A stretch of 64,000 nucleotides of DNA, from NCBI RefSeq assembly GCF_005774735.1, contig NZ_VBUM01000006.1, forward strand, positions 1 to 64,000, written 5' to 3'. The notes below the pieces were generated by a model, which made no database searches, was not told where the DNA came from, and saw nothing but the letters and a program-made list of their open reading frames with translations. Every line of letters starts with the position of its first letter. Positions within the stretch are counted from its first letter, which is position 1. Below, in pieces: positions 29,963 to 37,907 of the stretch. Made by a program: the position numbers and the translations under genes. This DNA comes from Microbacterium sp. 5K110. GTDB lineage: Bacteria; Actinomycetota; Actinomycetes; Actinomycetales; Microbacteriaceae.

Positions 29963-31449
29963 ACTCCGGCCGGGTCCCGGGGCTTGGCGGGCAGCCTGAC
30001 CTCGAAGGTCGTGTCGCCGGGAGCGCTGCGCACGGTGAGCGTGCCCTGGTGCGCCTCCACGATCGCCTTCGCGATGGAGAGCCCGAGACCCGTGCCGCCC
30101 GTCTTGCGGTCGCGCGAGCGATCCGCGCGGGCGAACCGCTCGAACAGCTGCGGTGTCACCGCCGGGTCGATGCCCGGCCCGTCGTCGTGCACGCGCAGCA
30201 CCGCGTCGTGACCCTCTCGCGTCACCGACACCGTCACCTCGGTACCCGCCGGGGTGTGCGTGCGGGCGTTGGCGAGCAGGTTGGCGACGACCTGGTTGAG
30301 GCGCGACGTGTCGCCGGCCAGTTCGACCGGCTCGTCGTCCACGTCGATCGACCACGCGTGGTCGGGACCGGCCGGTCGGGCGTCGCCGACGGCTTCGACC
30401 GCGAGGCGCGTGAGGTCGACCGTGCCGTAGACGAGCTCCTGACCCTCGTCGAGGCGCGCGAGCAGCAGCAGGTCCTCGACGAGCGTCGTCATGCGCAGCG
30501 ACTGCGCCTGGATGCGCTCGAGCGACTGCTCGGTCGTCTCGACGGCCATCGCGATGCGCTGTCGGCTCTCGTCGTCCTGCGCTTGGCGCATCGCGCGCAG
30601 CGAGAGCTCCGAGAACCCGCGGATGGATGCCAGGGGCGTGCGCAGTTCGTGACTGGCATCCGCCACGAATCGGCGCATGAGCTCTTCGTTGCGCTGACGA
30701 GCGGCGAGCGAGGCGTCGACCTTGTCGAGGAGCGTGTTCAACGCCGCGCCGACTCGGCCGATCTCGGTGTGCTCGTCGACCTGATCCGCCGGCACGCGCT
30801 CGTCGATGGCGACATCGCCCTGGTCCATGCGGATGGATGCCACCCGGGCGGCGGTCTCGGCCACGGAGCGCAGAGGCCGCAGACCCACCCGGATGACGAT
30901 GGCGATGATCGCCGCGAGCAGGAAGAGACCGCCCGCCGTGACCAGCGCGACCGTGGTCAGGATCGCCCCGATCGTCGCGGTCACTTGACTGAGCGGCAAC
31001 CCCAGGACCGCCACCGTGCCGGTCTGGTTGGCCGTCACCCCGATGCGGTAGTCCCCGAGGCCCGGCAGGTCGATGGTGTCGGAGTCCGGCAGCCCCGTGG
31101 CCACGGCATCCCGGATCTCATCGACTTGCGCCTCGTCGAGCGCCCGCACCGACCGCCCGTCGACGTACGCCCCGGTGTCGCCCCGGCCGGGGGTGCGCAG
31201 CACCAGCACGGTGCCATCCGGGAACGGGCCTCCGGCCAGCGCGTCGATGGCGCTCGTCGAGGGCCCCACCTGCTGGACATTGCGCACGGCCGCGGCGACC
31301 TGGGTGTTCAGGTTGCTCTGCAGGACCCCCGAGATGATCGCCGCGGTGGACACCGCGATCATCACCAGGATGAATGCCACCATTCCGATGACCGCGGCCA
31401 TCAGCCGCGACTGCAGCGTCCAGCGGTGGCGAGCCTCGACCCGTCTCAC
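29956..31449 (-). CDS. Two-component sensor histidine kinase
   Basis: Membrane kinase of 497 residues. Helix 1 spans about residues 15-40, an extracytoplasmic sensor of about 115 residues follows, then helix 2 (about 157-185), a HAMP linker, the HisKA domain with DASHELRTPLASI (phospho-accepting His near residue 263), and an ATPase domain with NLLANARTH, DDGPGIDP and TGLGLSI. It resembles the TcrY/TrcS group of actinobacteria. Its start overlaps the response regulator stop by four bases. The signal is unknown; position facing the flavin operon gives no proof of a link. Confidence 0.92.
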   Translation of the reverse strand: MRRVEARHRWTLQSRLMAAVIGMVAFILVMIAVSTAAIISGVLQSNLNTQVAAAVRNVQQVGPSTSAIDALAGGPFPDGTVLVLRTPGRGDTGAYVDGRSVRALDEAQVDEIRDAVATGLPDSDTIDLPGLGDYRIGVTANQTGTVAVLGLPLSQVTATIGAILTTVALVTAGGLFLLAAIIAIVIRVGLRPLRSVAETAARVASIRMDQGDVAIDERVPADQVDEHTEIGRVGAALNTLLDKVDASLAARQRNEELMRRFVADASHELRTPLASIRGFSELSLRAMRQAQDDESRQRIAMAVETTEQSLERIQAQSLRMTTLVEDLLLLARLDEGQELVYGTVDLTRLAVEAVGDARPAGPDHAWSIDVDDEPVELAGDTSRLNQVVANLLANARTHTPAGTEVTVSVTREGHDAVLRVHDDGPGIDPAVTPQLFERFARADRSRDRKTGGTGLGLSIAKAIVEAHQGTLTVRSAPGDTTFEVRLPAKPRDPAGVQ

Positions 31450-32180
31450 TGAGGGGCTTTGATCATGTAGCCGACGCCGCGGACGGTGTGGATGAGCGGC
31501 TCGTGGCCCGCGTCGATCTTCTTGCGCAGGTACGAGATGTACAGCTCGACGACGCTCGAACGTCCGCCGAAGTCGTAGTTCCAGACGCGGTCGAGGATCT
31601 GCGCCTTGGACACGACGCGGCGCTGGTTGCGCATGAGGAAGCGCAGCAGCTCGAACTCCGTCGCGGTCAGCTCGATCTCGGTTCCCGCGCGCACCACCTC
31701 GTGGCTGTCCTCGTTGAGCGAGAGGTCGCCCACGCGCAGGATCGGCTCGGAGTCGCGCGTGAGCGCGGTGCCCGCGCGACGCATCAGTCCGCGTAGGCGC
31801 GCCACGACCTCCTCGAGGCTGAAGGGCTTCGTGACGTAGTCGTCGCCGCCGGCGGTGAGCCCGGCGACGCGGTCGGCGACGGCGTCCTTCGCGGTGAGGA
31901 AGAGCACCGGCACGTCATTGCCCGAGTGACGCAGCCGCTGCAGCACGGCCATGCCGTCGAGGTCGGGCATCATGATGTCGAGCACCATGGCATCCGGTTC
32001 GAAGTCCCGGGCCGCCTGCAGCGCGTCGAAGCCGGAACCGGCCGTGCGCACCTCCCACCCCTCCATGCGCAACGCCATCGACAGCAGGTCGGTGAGCATC
32101 TGCTCGTCGTCGACGACGAGGACGCGGAGGGCGCTGCCGTCCGGGCGGGTGAAAGCGGGGGCGCTGGCGGTCGCGGTCAT
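31446..32180 (-). CDS. OmpR-family response regulator
   Basis: DNA-binding partner of the kinase downstream, 244 residues. The receiver has VVDDEQ, the phospho-accepting Asp in MVLDIMMPDLDG and the Lys in DDYVTKPFS. The winged helix contains ELTATEFELLRFL and SVVELYISYLRKKID. An 18-residue extension precedes the receiver. CACAAT stands six bases before the ATG. Three CATAG repeats 11-12 bases apart lie just upstream, suggesting it binds its own promoter. Confidence 0.93.
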   Translation of the reverse strand: MTATASAPAFTRPDGSALRVLVVDDEQMLTDLLSMALRMEGWEVRTAGSGFDALQAARDFEPDAMVLDIMMPDLDGMAVLQRLRHSGNDVPVLFLTAKDAVADRVAGLTAGGDDYVTKPFSLEEVVARLRGLMRRAGTALTRDSEPILRVGDLSLNEDSHEVVRAGTEIELTATEFELLRFLMRNQRRVVSKAQILDRVWNYDFGGRSSVVELYISYLRKKIDAGHEPLIHTVRGVGYMIKAPQ

Positions 32181-32186
32181 GAACTC

Positions 32187-32229
32187 ATTGTGTCGGCGTA
32201 TCTATGAGCTTTCTATGGCACTCGCTATG
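32187..32229 (-). promoter_or_regulatory. Promoter and direct-repeat operator of the two-component system
   Basis: On the minus strand, CATAG occurs at 32229-32225, 32217-32213 and 32206-32202 (12 and 11 bases apart, one helical turn), then CACAAT at 32192-32187, six bases before the regulator ATG. In-phase direct repeats next to the -35 are the usual form of an OmpR/PhoB-type site. The repeats overlap the last codons of the VanZ-like gene. Confidence 0.5.
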
Positions 32230-32663
32230 CGCTCGCTGTGAAGTCGACCTGTGCGGGCGATCAGGACGGCCGCCATCACGCCGAGAGTCGCGCCGAGCGT
32301 GTTCGCCACGACGTCGCGCAGATCTGCGACACGGGTGGGGAGGAACAGCAGCTGCGCGGTCTCGATTGTCGCGCTGAGCGCGAGACCCGCCAGGATGCCG
32401 TGCCACGGGCGCCCGCCCCAGGCCACGACGAGCAGGCCGAGGGGGAGGAACATCGCGACGTTGGCCGAGAACTCCACGAGGTCGAACGTCACCCACGCGG
32501 TCAGCGGCCACCCCGAGAGGAGGTCGAGGAGCCCACGCACGAGACCTCCGGTTTCGGGCCCGTACGGCTCTGGCCGCAACGTCATCCACCACAGCCCGAC
32601 GGTGTACGACGCCGAAGCGGCGACGAGCAGTGCCCGTCGCCGCTTCGCTGAGAGCTGGCTCAG
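32202..32663 (-). CDS. VanZ-like membrane protein, CTG start
   Basis: VanZ-domain protein with four predicted helices; VanZ gives low-level teicoplanin resistance in enterococci, but most relatives have no known role. WMTLRPEPYG after helix 1, FDLVEFSANVAMFLPLG, and VADLRDVVANTLGATLGV are typical. No in-frame ATG, GTG or TTG precedes helix 1 without running deep into gnd; a CTG at 32663 overlaps the gnd stop as CTGA, giving 153 residues. The first internal ATG would cut off helix 1. Confidence 0.75.
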   Translation of the reverse strand: MSQLSAKRRRALLVAASASYTVGLWWMTLRPEPYGPETGGLVRGLLDLLSGWPLTAWVTFDLVEFSANVAMFLPLGLLVVAWGGRPWHGILAGLALSATIETAQLLFLPTRVADLRDVVANTLGATLGVMAAVLIARTGRLHSERIASAIESS

Positions 32664-34255
32664 TGCGTGTCCTCGGCCTCGATCTCGGTGCGGTCGCCCG
32701 ACCAGAGGGTGTGGAACGTCCCCTCCTTGTCGATCCGGCGGTACGTGTGCGCCCCGAAGAAGTCGCGCTGGCCCTGGATGAGGGCGGCCGGCAGACGCTC
32801 CGCGCGCAGGCCGTCGTAGTACGCCAGCGACGAGCTGAAGGCGGGGGCGGGGATGCCGCTCGCCGCCGACAGCGCGACGATGTGGCGCCACGCGTCCTGT
32901 GCCCGGCCGAGGGCCTCGACGAAGTAGGGGGCGGTCAGCAGCACGGGAAGCTCGGCCTCGGCGTCGTACGCCTCGGCGATGCGGTTGAGGAACTGCGCGC
33001 GGATGATGCAGCCGCCGCGCCAGATCTTCGACACCGCCCCGAGGTCGATGTTCCAGCCGTACTGGGCGGCACCCGCGCGGATCTCGTCGAAGCCCTGGCT
33101 GTACGCGACGATCTTCGAGGCGTACAGGGCCAGACGCACCTGCTCGATGAACGCGTCGGCATCCTCGCCCGAGAGCACGTCGGTGCCCGCGGGGCCGGGG
33201 AGCTCGCGGGACACCTCGCGCTGCTCGGGGTGGCTGGACAGCGAGCGGGCGAACGTGGCTTCCGCGATACCCGACACGGGGACGCCGAGGTCGAGCGCGG
33301 TCTGCACCGTCCAGGCGCCCGTGCCCTTGGCGCCGGCCTGGTCGAGGATGACGTCGACGAGGGGCGTGCCGGTCTCGGCATCCGTCTGGCGCAGCACCTC
33401 GGCGGTGATCTCGATGAGGTAGGACTCCAGCTCGCCGCGGTTCCACTCGGCGAAGACGTCGGCGATCTCGGCCGGGGTCTTGCCGGTGGCGCGGCGGATG
33501 AGGTCGTAGGCCTCGGCGATGAGCTGCATGTCGGCGTACTCGATACCGTTGTGCACCATCTTGACGAAGTGGCCGGCACCGTCGTGGCCGACGTGGGTGA
33601 CGCAGGCCTCGCCCTCGGCGACCGCGGCGATCGACGTCAGGATCGGGCCGAGCGTCTGCCACGACTCGTCGGAGCCGCCGGGCATGAGGGACGGTCCGAG
33701 GAGGGCGCCCTCCTCGCCGCCGGAGACGCCCATGCCGACGTAGTTGATTCCGGTCTCGCGGACCGCCTTCTCGCGGCGGATGGTGTCGGTGAACAGCGCG
33801 TTGCCGCCGTCGACGATGATGTCGCCGGGCTCGAACACCTTCACGAGCTCGTCGATGACGAAGTCCGTCGCGCGACCGGCCTTGACCATGATGATCGCGG
33901 TGCGCGGCCGCGACAGCGACGCGGCGAAGTCGGCGTAGGAGTACGCGTCCACGAACCCGGCTTCGGGGTGCGCGGCCACGAGGTGCTCGGTCTTGTCGGC
34001 GCTGCGGTTGAACACGGCGACGGTGTTGCCCTCGCGGCTGGCGAGGTTGCGGGCCAGGTTCGAGCCCATGACCGCCAGCCCGACGACACCGATGTTCGCG
34101 TTGGCGTCTCCCTGACCCTCGGGACGGGAATCGGCCTCCGCGGTGGGGCGATCGACCTCCTCCGGGGCGGGCGCACCCTCGTGGTGCGGAGCGGCCTCGT
34201 GCGGTGCCTGGTCCTGGTCGGTCGAGGGTCCGGTCGGGGAGGGGGTCGACGTCAT
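32660..34255 (-). CDS. gnd: 6-phosphogluconate dehydrogenase, decarboxylating
   Basis: Oxidises 6-phosphogluconate to ribulose-5-phosphate and CO2, producing NADPH or NADH. The Rossmann start is IGVVGLAVMGSNLARNLASR near residue 55, the substrate motif is YVGMGVSGGEEGA, the catalytic Lys and Asn lie in GHFVKMVHNGIEY, and the C-terminal half has IWRGGCIIRAQFLNRI. About 54 residues rich in Pro, Glu, Ala and His precede the usual start. ATG at 34255 has GGAG six bases ahead; a GTG at 34273 is the alternative. It is downstream of gntK and its regulator and completes gluconate breakdown. Confidence 0.95.
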   Translation of the reverse strand: MTSTPSPTGPSTDQDQAPHEAAPHHEGAPAPEEVDRPTAEADSRPEGQGDANANIGVVGLAVMGSNLARNLASREGNTVAVFNRSADKTEHLVAAHPEAGFVDAYSYADFAASLSRPRTAIIMVKAGRATDFVIDELVKVFEPGDIIVDGGNALFTDTIRREKAVRETGINYVGMGVSGGEEGALLGPSLMPGGSDESWQTLGPILTSIAAVAEGEACVTHVGHDGAGHFVKMVHNGIEYADMQLIAEAYDLIRRATGKTPAEIADVFAEWNRGELESYLIEITAEVLRQTDAETGTPLVDVILDQAGAKGTGAWTVQTALDLGVPVSGIAEATFARSLSSHPEQREVSRELPGPAGTDVLSGEDADAFIEQVRLALYASKIVAYSQGFDEIRAGAAQYGWNIDLGAVSKIWRGGCIIRAQFLNRIAEAYDAEAELPVLLTAPYFVEALGRAQDAWRHIVALSAASGIPAPAFSSSLAYYDGLRAERLPAALIQGQRDFFGAHTYRRIDKEGTFHTLWSGDRTEIEAEDTH

Positions 34256-34338
34256 TCGTTGCTCCGTGTTCACGTGCGGAAGAGGGGGACGGACGGGATC
34301 GGGTCCCCCGCCACTGTATCGGCTCGGTCCGACGCGGT

Positions 34339-34854
34339 TCAGGCGCCGCGGGACAGGTGCAGTCGGGCGATGACGGCGTCGACCTGGTCTTGCGGCGTCA
34401 TGTCGAGGTCGACGCGGATCGCCTGCTCATCGGCATCCGGGATCTCGAGGGCGTCGAACTGCGACGTGAGCAGCGACGGCGGCATGAAGTGCCCCTGCCG
34501 GCGGAGCAGCCGTTCGAGGACGAGCGCGGGGTCGCCCATCAGCAGCACGAACGTCACGTCGTCGCGGCGCAGCACGTCGCGGTACCGGCGCTTGAGGGCG
34601 GAGCACGTGATGACGCCGGGCCGGCCCGCGGCGATCTGTCCGTCGATCCAGGCCGCGACGCGGTCGAGCCAGGGCCCCCGATCGTCGTCGTTCAGCGCGT
34701 GACCGGCGGCCATCTTGGCGACGTTGGCGGCGGGATGCAGATCGTCGCCTTCCTGCAGGTCCCACCCGAGGCGGCCGGCCAGAAGCGCGGCGACGGTGGA
34801 TTTCCCGGTCCCTGCCGGGCCCATGAAGACGAGGACGGGTGCGGTGCTGTCCAA
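34339..34854 (-). CDS. gntK: Gluconokinase
   Basis: Phosphorylates gluconate with ATP. The 171-residue protein has the P-loop FMGPAGTGKSTVA near residue 10, the substrate region GDDLHPAANVAKMAAGHALND, and the family block TCSALKRRYRDVLR. The frame before the P-loop offers no ATG; TTG at 34854, preceded by a purine-rich GAGAGAG, gives the conserved start. It lies 32 bases after the GntR-type regulator gene on the same strand, with gnd downstream. Confidence 0.92.
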   Translation of the reverse strand: MDSTAPVLVFMGPAGTGKSTVAALLAGRLGWDLQEGDDLHPAANVAKMAAGHALNDDDRGPWLDRVAAWIDGQIAAGRPGVITCSALKRRYRDVLRRDDVTFVLLMGDPALVLERLLRRQGHFMPPSLLTSQFDALEIPDADEQAIRVDLDMTPQDQVDAVIARLHLSRGA

Positions 34855-34886
34855 GAGGCTCTCTCTTCGTCGATGTGCGGGGGCGA

Positions 34887-35582
34887 TCAGATGGTGTGGC
34901 GGACTTCCGAGAGCACAGCGGCGACGTAGCGACGGGTGTGCTCTTCGGCGGCGTCGGGATCGGCGCGCCCGATGGCTGCCGCGGTCTCGACGTGGTTGTG
35001 CAAGGCGTCGGGGTTCGGCACGCCCGGGGTCAATCCGTGGAGCGCGCGCCCCTCGATCGCCGCGGCGATGGGCGCGCGGGCGGCGGCGAGCATGAGGTTG
35101 CCGCTCGAGACGAGGATGAGGTCGTGGAAGGCGATGTCGGCCTCCAGGTATTCGGCGGAATTGCCGAGCCCCGCTGCTCCGAGTCGGGCCAGCTCTTCGG
35201 CCAGGCGCAGGATCTCGCCCCGCTGCACGTCCGTGGAGCGCTGCGCGCTCAGGCGGGCGGCGATGGGCTCGATGGCGGCGCGCAGTTCCGTGGTGTTGAC
35301 GATGAGCTGGTCGCGGCGGGGTCCGGCGAGCTGCCAGCCGATCAGACGCGTGTCCAGCGCGCTCCAGGCGCTCGGTGGACGCACGGTGACACCCACGCGA
35401 CGGCGCTGTTCGACCAGACCCATCGCCTCGAGGACGCGCACGGCCTCGCGGACGACCGTCCGGGAGACGCCGTACTCGGCCTCCAGCCCGCCGAGCGTGA
35501 GGACCGTGCCCGGGACGAGGACACCGTCCGCGATCCGTCGGCCGATCGCATCGGTGACGGAGCCGTGTGAGGCTCGGGCCAT
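34887..35582 (-). CDS. GntR/FadR family transcriptional regulator
   Basis: A 231-residue regulator with an N-terminal winged helix (YGVSRTVVREAVRVLEAMGLV) and a C-terminal FCD effector domain of helices. AAGGAGG precedes the ATG. Placed between gntK and the divergent gntP, it most probably represses this cluster and is released by gluconate or 6-phosphogluconate; that effector is inferred. A perfect CATAT-n10-ATATG inverted repeat lies just upstream of its start. Confidence 0.9.
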   Translation of the reverse strand: MARASHGSVTDAIGRRIADGVLVPGTVLTLGGLEAEYGVSRTVVREAVRVLEAMGLVEQRRRVGVTVRPPSAWSALDTRLIGWQLAGPRRDQLIVNTTELRAAIEPIAARLSAQRSTDVQRGEILRLAEELARLGAAGLGNSAEYLEADIAFHDLILVSSGNLMLAAARAPIAAAIEGRALHGLTPGVPNPDALHNHVETAAAIGRADPDAAEEHTRRYVAAVLSEVRHTI

Positions 35583-35602
35583 GACCCCTCCTTAGGTACG
35601 AC

Positions 35603-35622
35603 CATATCTTGTCAAAAATATG
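35603..35622. promoter_or_regulatory. Candidate operator and -35 between the GntR-type regulator and gntP
   Basis: CATAT and ATATG form an inverted repeat in an unusually A+T-rich stretch. On the minus strand the repeat encloses a consensus -35, TTGACA (35614-35609), so a bound regulator would block its own promoter. gntP starts 86 bases downstream on the other strand. Confidence 0.5.
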
Positions 35623-35708
35623 ATCATTGTGTGAAGATCGTGCGACGCCTCGCGGCAGGAGCCGATCGAGGCAGCCGCGCACGGCGCACGACCGACCATC
35701 GTTAATCA

Positions 35709-37109
35709 ATGGAGATCTTCTTGGACGACTGGACTCAGACACTCGGAACGGCCCCGCTGCTGGCCATCGCGGCGGGAGCGATCGCCCTCATCCTCGTCCT
35801 GATCATCTGGCTGAAAGTGCACGCCTTCCTGGCACTGATCATCGTGTCGCTGGTGACGGCGTTCGTCGCCGGCATCCCGGTGTCGGCGATCGTGAGCACT
35901 CTCACCGGAGGGTTCGGCGGAACGCTCGGCACCGTCGCACTGCTCGTCGCCCTCGGAGCCATGCTGGGGCGCTTGATCGAGCATTCCGGTGGTGCCCGGT
36001 CGCTCGCGGAGATGTTCGTGCGGGTGTTCGGCGAGAAGCGGGCCCCGTTCGCGCTCGGCATCACGTCGCTCGTCCTGGGCTTCCCGATGTTCTTCGACGC
36101 GGGCCTGGTGATGATGCTGCCGATCATCTTCGCGATCGCGCGGCGCGTCTCGCGCACGAACGTGCTGCTGTTCGGCCTTCCCGCCGCCGCGGCCTTCTCC
36201 GTCATGCACGTCTTCCTGCCGCCCCACCCCGGCCCCGTCAGTGCGAGCGAGTTGTACGGCGCCAACCTCGGAATCGTCCTGCTGGTCGGCCTCATCATCG
36301 CCTTCCCCGTCTGGTACGTCTCGGGCTACCTGTGGGGCAAATTCGTCGCGCAGCGGATCCAGCTGCCGGTTCCCGCCCTCTTCGGCGAGATCGACGACGA
36401 CCAGCCGGTCAACGCCCCGAAGCCAGGGACCGTCATCGCGGTCCTGCTGCTGCCGATGCTGCTGATCTTCCTCAACACCGGGCTCTCGACCCTCGCGAGC
36501 GCGGGTGCCGTCTCGACGGACGACACCTGGGTGCAGGTGCTCATCCTGCTCGGCAACTCCGCCGTCGCCCTGCTCATCACCGTGATCGTGGCCACCATCG
36601 TCTTCGGCTTCCGCCGCGGCGAGAAGGGCACGGCGATCGAGAAGGTCGTCGACTCGTCGCTCGGCCCGGTGGCATCCGTCATCCTCATCACCGGCGCCGG
36701 AGGCATGTTCGGCGCGGTCCTGCGCGCCTCGGGCATCGGCGACGCCCTCGCCGACAGCTTGAGCGACCTCGGCCTGCCGATCATCTTCGCGGCCTACATC
36801 ATCGCCGTGGTCCTCCGCCTCGCGCAGGGATCGGCGACGGTCGCGCTCGTCACCGCCGCGGGCCTTGCCGCCCCCGCCGTCATGGCCGGCGACTTCTCGC
36901 CCCTGCAGGTCGCCGCCATCACCCTGGCCACCGCGGCCGGCTCGGTGTTCGCCGGCCACGTGAACGACTCCGGCTTCTGGCTCGTCGGCCGCCTCATGGG
37001 CATGGACGTCAAGACCACCCTGAAGACCTGGACCGTGCAGCAGGCGATCGAGTCGGTCCTCGGCTTCCTCGCCGCGCTCGCCGTCTTCGGCGTCGGCGCG
37101 CTGATCTGA
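35709..37109 (+). CDS. gntP: Gluconate:proton symporter, GntP family
   Basis: Imports gluconate with a proton. The 466-residue protein has about 12 to 14 helices. Family stretches include LTGGFGGTLGTVALLVALGA, GFPMFFDAGLVMMLPII, PPHPGPVSAS, and the C-terminal GSVFAGHVNDSGFWLV. There is no ribosome site before the ATG; CATCGT six bases upstream could be a weak leaderless -10. It leads the rightward operon with the SDR and idnD and is divergent from the regulator. Confidence 0.94.
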   Translation: MEIFLDDWTQTLGTAPLLAIAAGAIALILVLIIWLKVHAFLALIIVSLVTAFVAGIPVSAIVSTLTGGFGGTLGTVALLVALGAMLGRLIEHSGGARSLAEMFVRVFGEKRAPFALGITSLVLGFPMFFDAGLVMMLPIIFAIARRVSRTNVLLFGLPAAAAFSVMHVFLPPHPGPVSASELYGANLGIVLLVGLIIAFPVWYVSGYLWGKFVAQRIQLPVPALFGEIDDDQPVNAPKPGTVIAVLLLPMLLIFLNTGLSTLASAGAVSTDDTWVQVLILLGNSAVALLITVIVATIVFGFRRGEKGTAIEKVVDSSLGPVASVILITGAGGMFGAVLRASGIGDALADSLSDLGLPIIFAAYIIAVVLRLAQGSATVALVTAAGLAAPAVMAGDFSPLQVAAITLATAAGSVFAGHVNDSGFWLVGRLMGMDVKTTLKTWTVQQAIESVLGFLAALAVFGVGALI

Positions 37110-37122
37110 CCGGGCGGGACGC

Positions 37123-37893
37123 ATGAGTACTTCGCTCTTCGACGTCAGCGACCGTCTGGCGCTCGTGACCGGGTCGTCGCGCGGACTCGGCCGCTCCCTC
37201 GCGACCGCGCTGGCCCGCGCCGGCGCGCGCGTCATCGTGCACGGGCGCGACCGGGATGCCGTCGAGGCCACCCGTCGCGACCTGGCGGCCCTCTCGGGCC
37301 GCGAGGCCGCATCCGTCGTGTTCGACGTGACGGATGCCGCGGCCGCACAGGCGCAGCTCGAGACCCTCATCGAGCGGGTCGGGGTCCCCGACATCCTCGT
37401 CAACAACGCCGGCATCCAGCGTCGCGCTCCGATCCACGAGTTCGCGGTGCAGGACTGGGACGAGCTCATGGCGGCGAACCTGTCCGGTGTGTTCTACGTG
37501 ACGCGCTTCGTCGCTCCGGCGATGGTGGCCCGCGGCTCGGGCAAGATCGTCAACATCGCGTCCGTCCAGTCGCGTCTGGCGCGGCAGACCATCGCGCCGT
37601 ACTCGGCCGCCAAGGGGGGCGTCGCCCAGCTGACGGCCGGAATGGCCGCGGACCTCGCTCGCCACGGCATCCAGGTCAATGCGCTGTCGCCGGGCTACTT
37701 CGCGACCGAGATGAATCGCGACCTCGTCGACGACGCCGAGTTCACGGCCTGGCTCACCCAGCGCACGCCCGCGCGCCGGTGGGGCGATTTCGCCGAGCTC
37801 GACGGGGCGCTGCTCTTCCTCGCCTCGGATGCCTCGAGCTTCGTGTCGGGCCAGAACATCTTCGTCGACGGCGGAATGACCGCGGTCGTCTGA
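37123..37893 (+). CDS. SDR oxidoreductase, gluconate 5-dehydrogenase type
   Basis: Short-chain dehydrogenase of 256 residues, close to IdnO/gluconate 5-dehydrogenase, which interconverts 5-ketogluconate and gluconate. The cofactor motif is TGSSRGLGRSLA near residue 17, NNAG near residue 90, and the active site is Ser/Tyr/Lys with YSAAKGGVAQLT near residue 160. Context between gntP and an idonate-type dehydrogenase supports the idonate-5-ketogluconate-gluconate route. An exact substrate cannot be fixed by sequence. Confidence 0.88.
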   Translation: MSTSLFDVSDRLALVTGSSRGLGRSLATALARAGARVIVHGRDRDAVEATRRDLAALSGREAASVVFDVTDAAAAQAQLETLIERVGVPDILVNNAGIQRRAPIHEFAVQDWDELMAANLSGVFYVTRFVAPAMVARGSGKIVNIASVQSRLARQTIAPYSAAKGGVAQLTAGMAADLARHGIQVNALSPGYFATEMNRDLVDDAEFTAWLTQRTPARRWGDFAELDGALLFLASDASSFVSGQNIFVDGGMTAVV

Positions 37894-37907
37894 CGGAAGG
37901 ACGAGAC

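Noticed and set aside
27964-31452. Very long open frame of 1162 codons on the plus strand, and similar long frames opposite known genes elsewhere (for example 6728-10348 minus, 35-1768 plus)
   Set aside because: They run across several well-supported genes in other frames, have Arg/Pro/Ala-heavy shadow composition and no domains. High GC makes stops rare.
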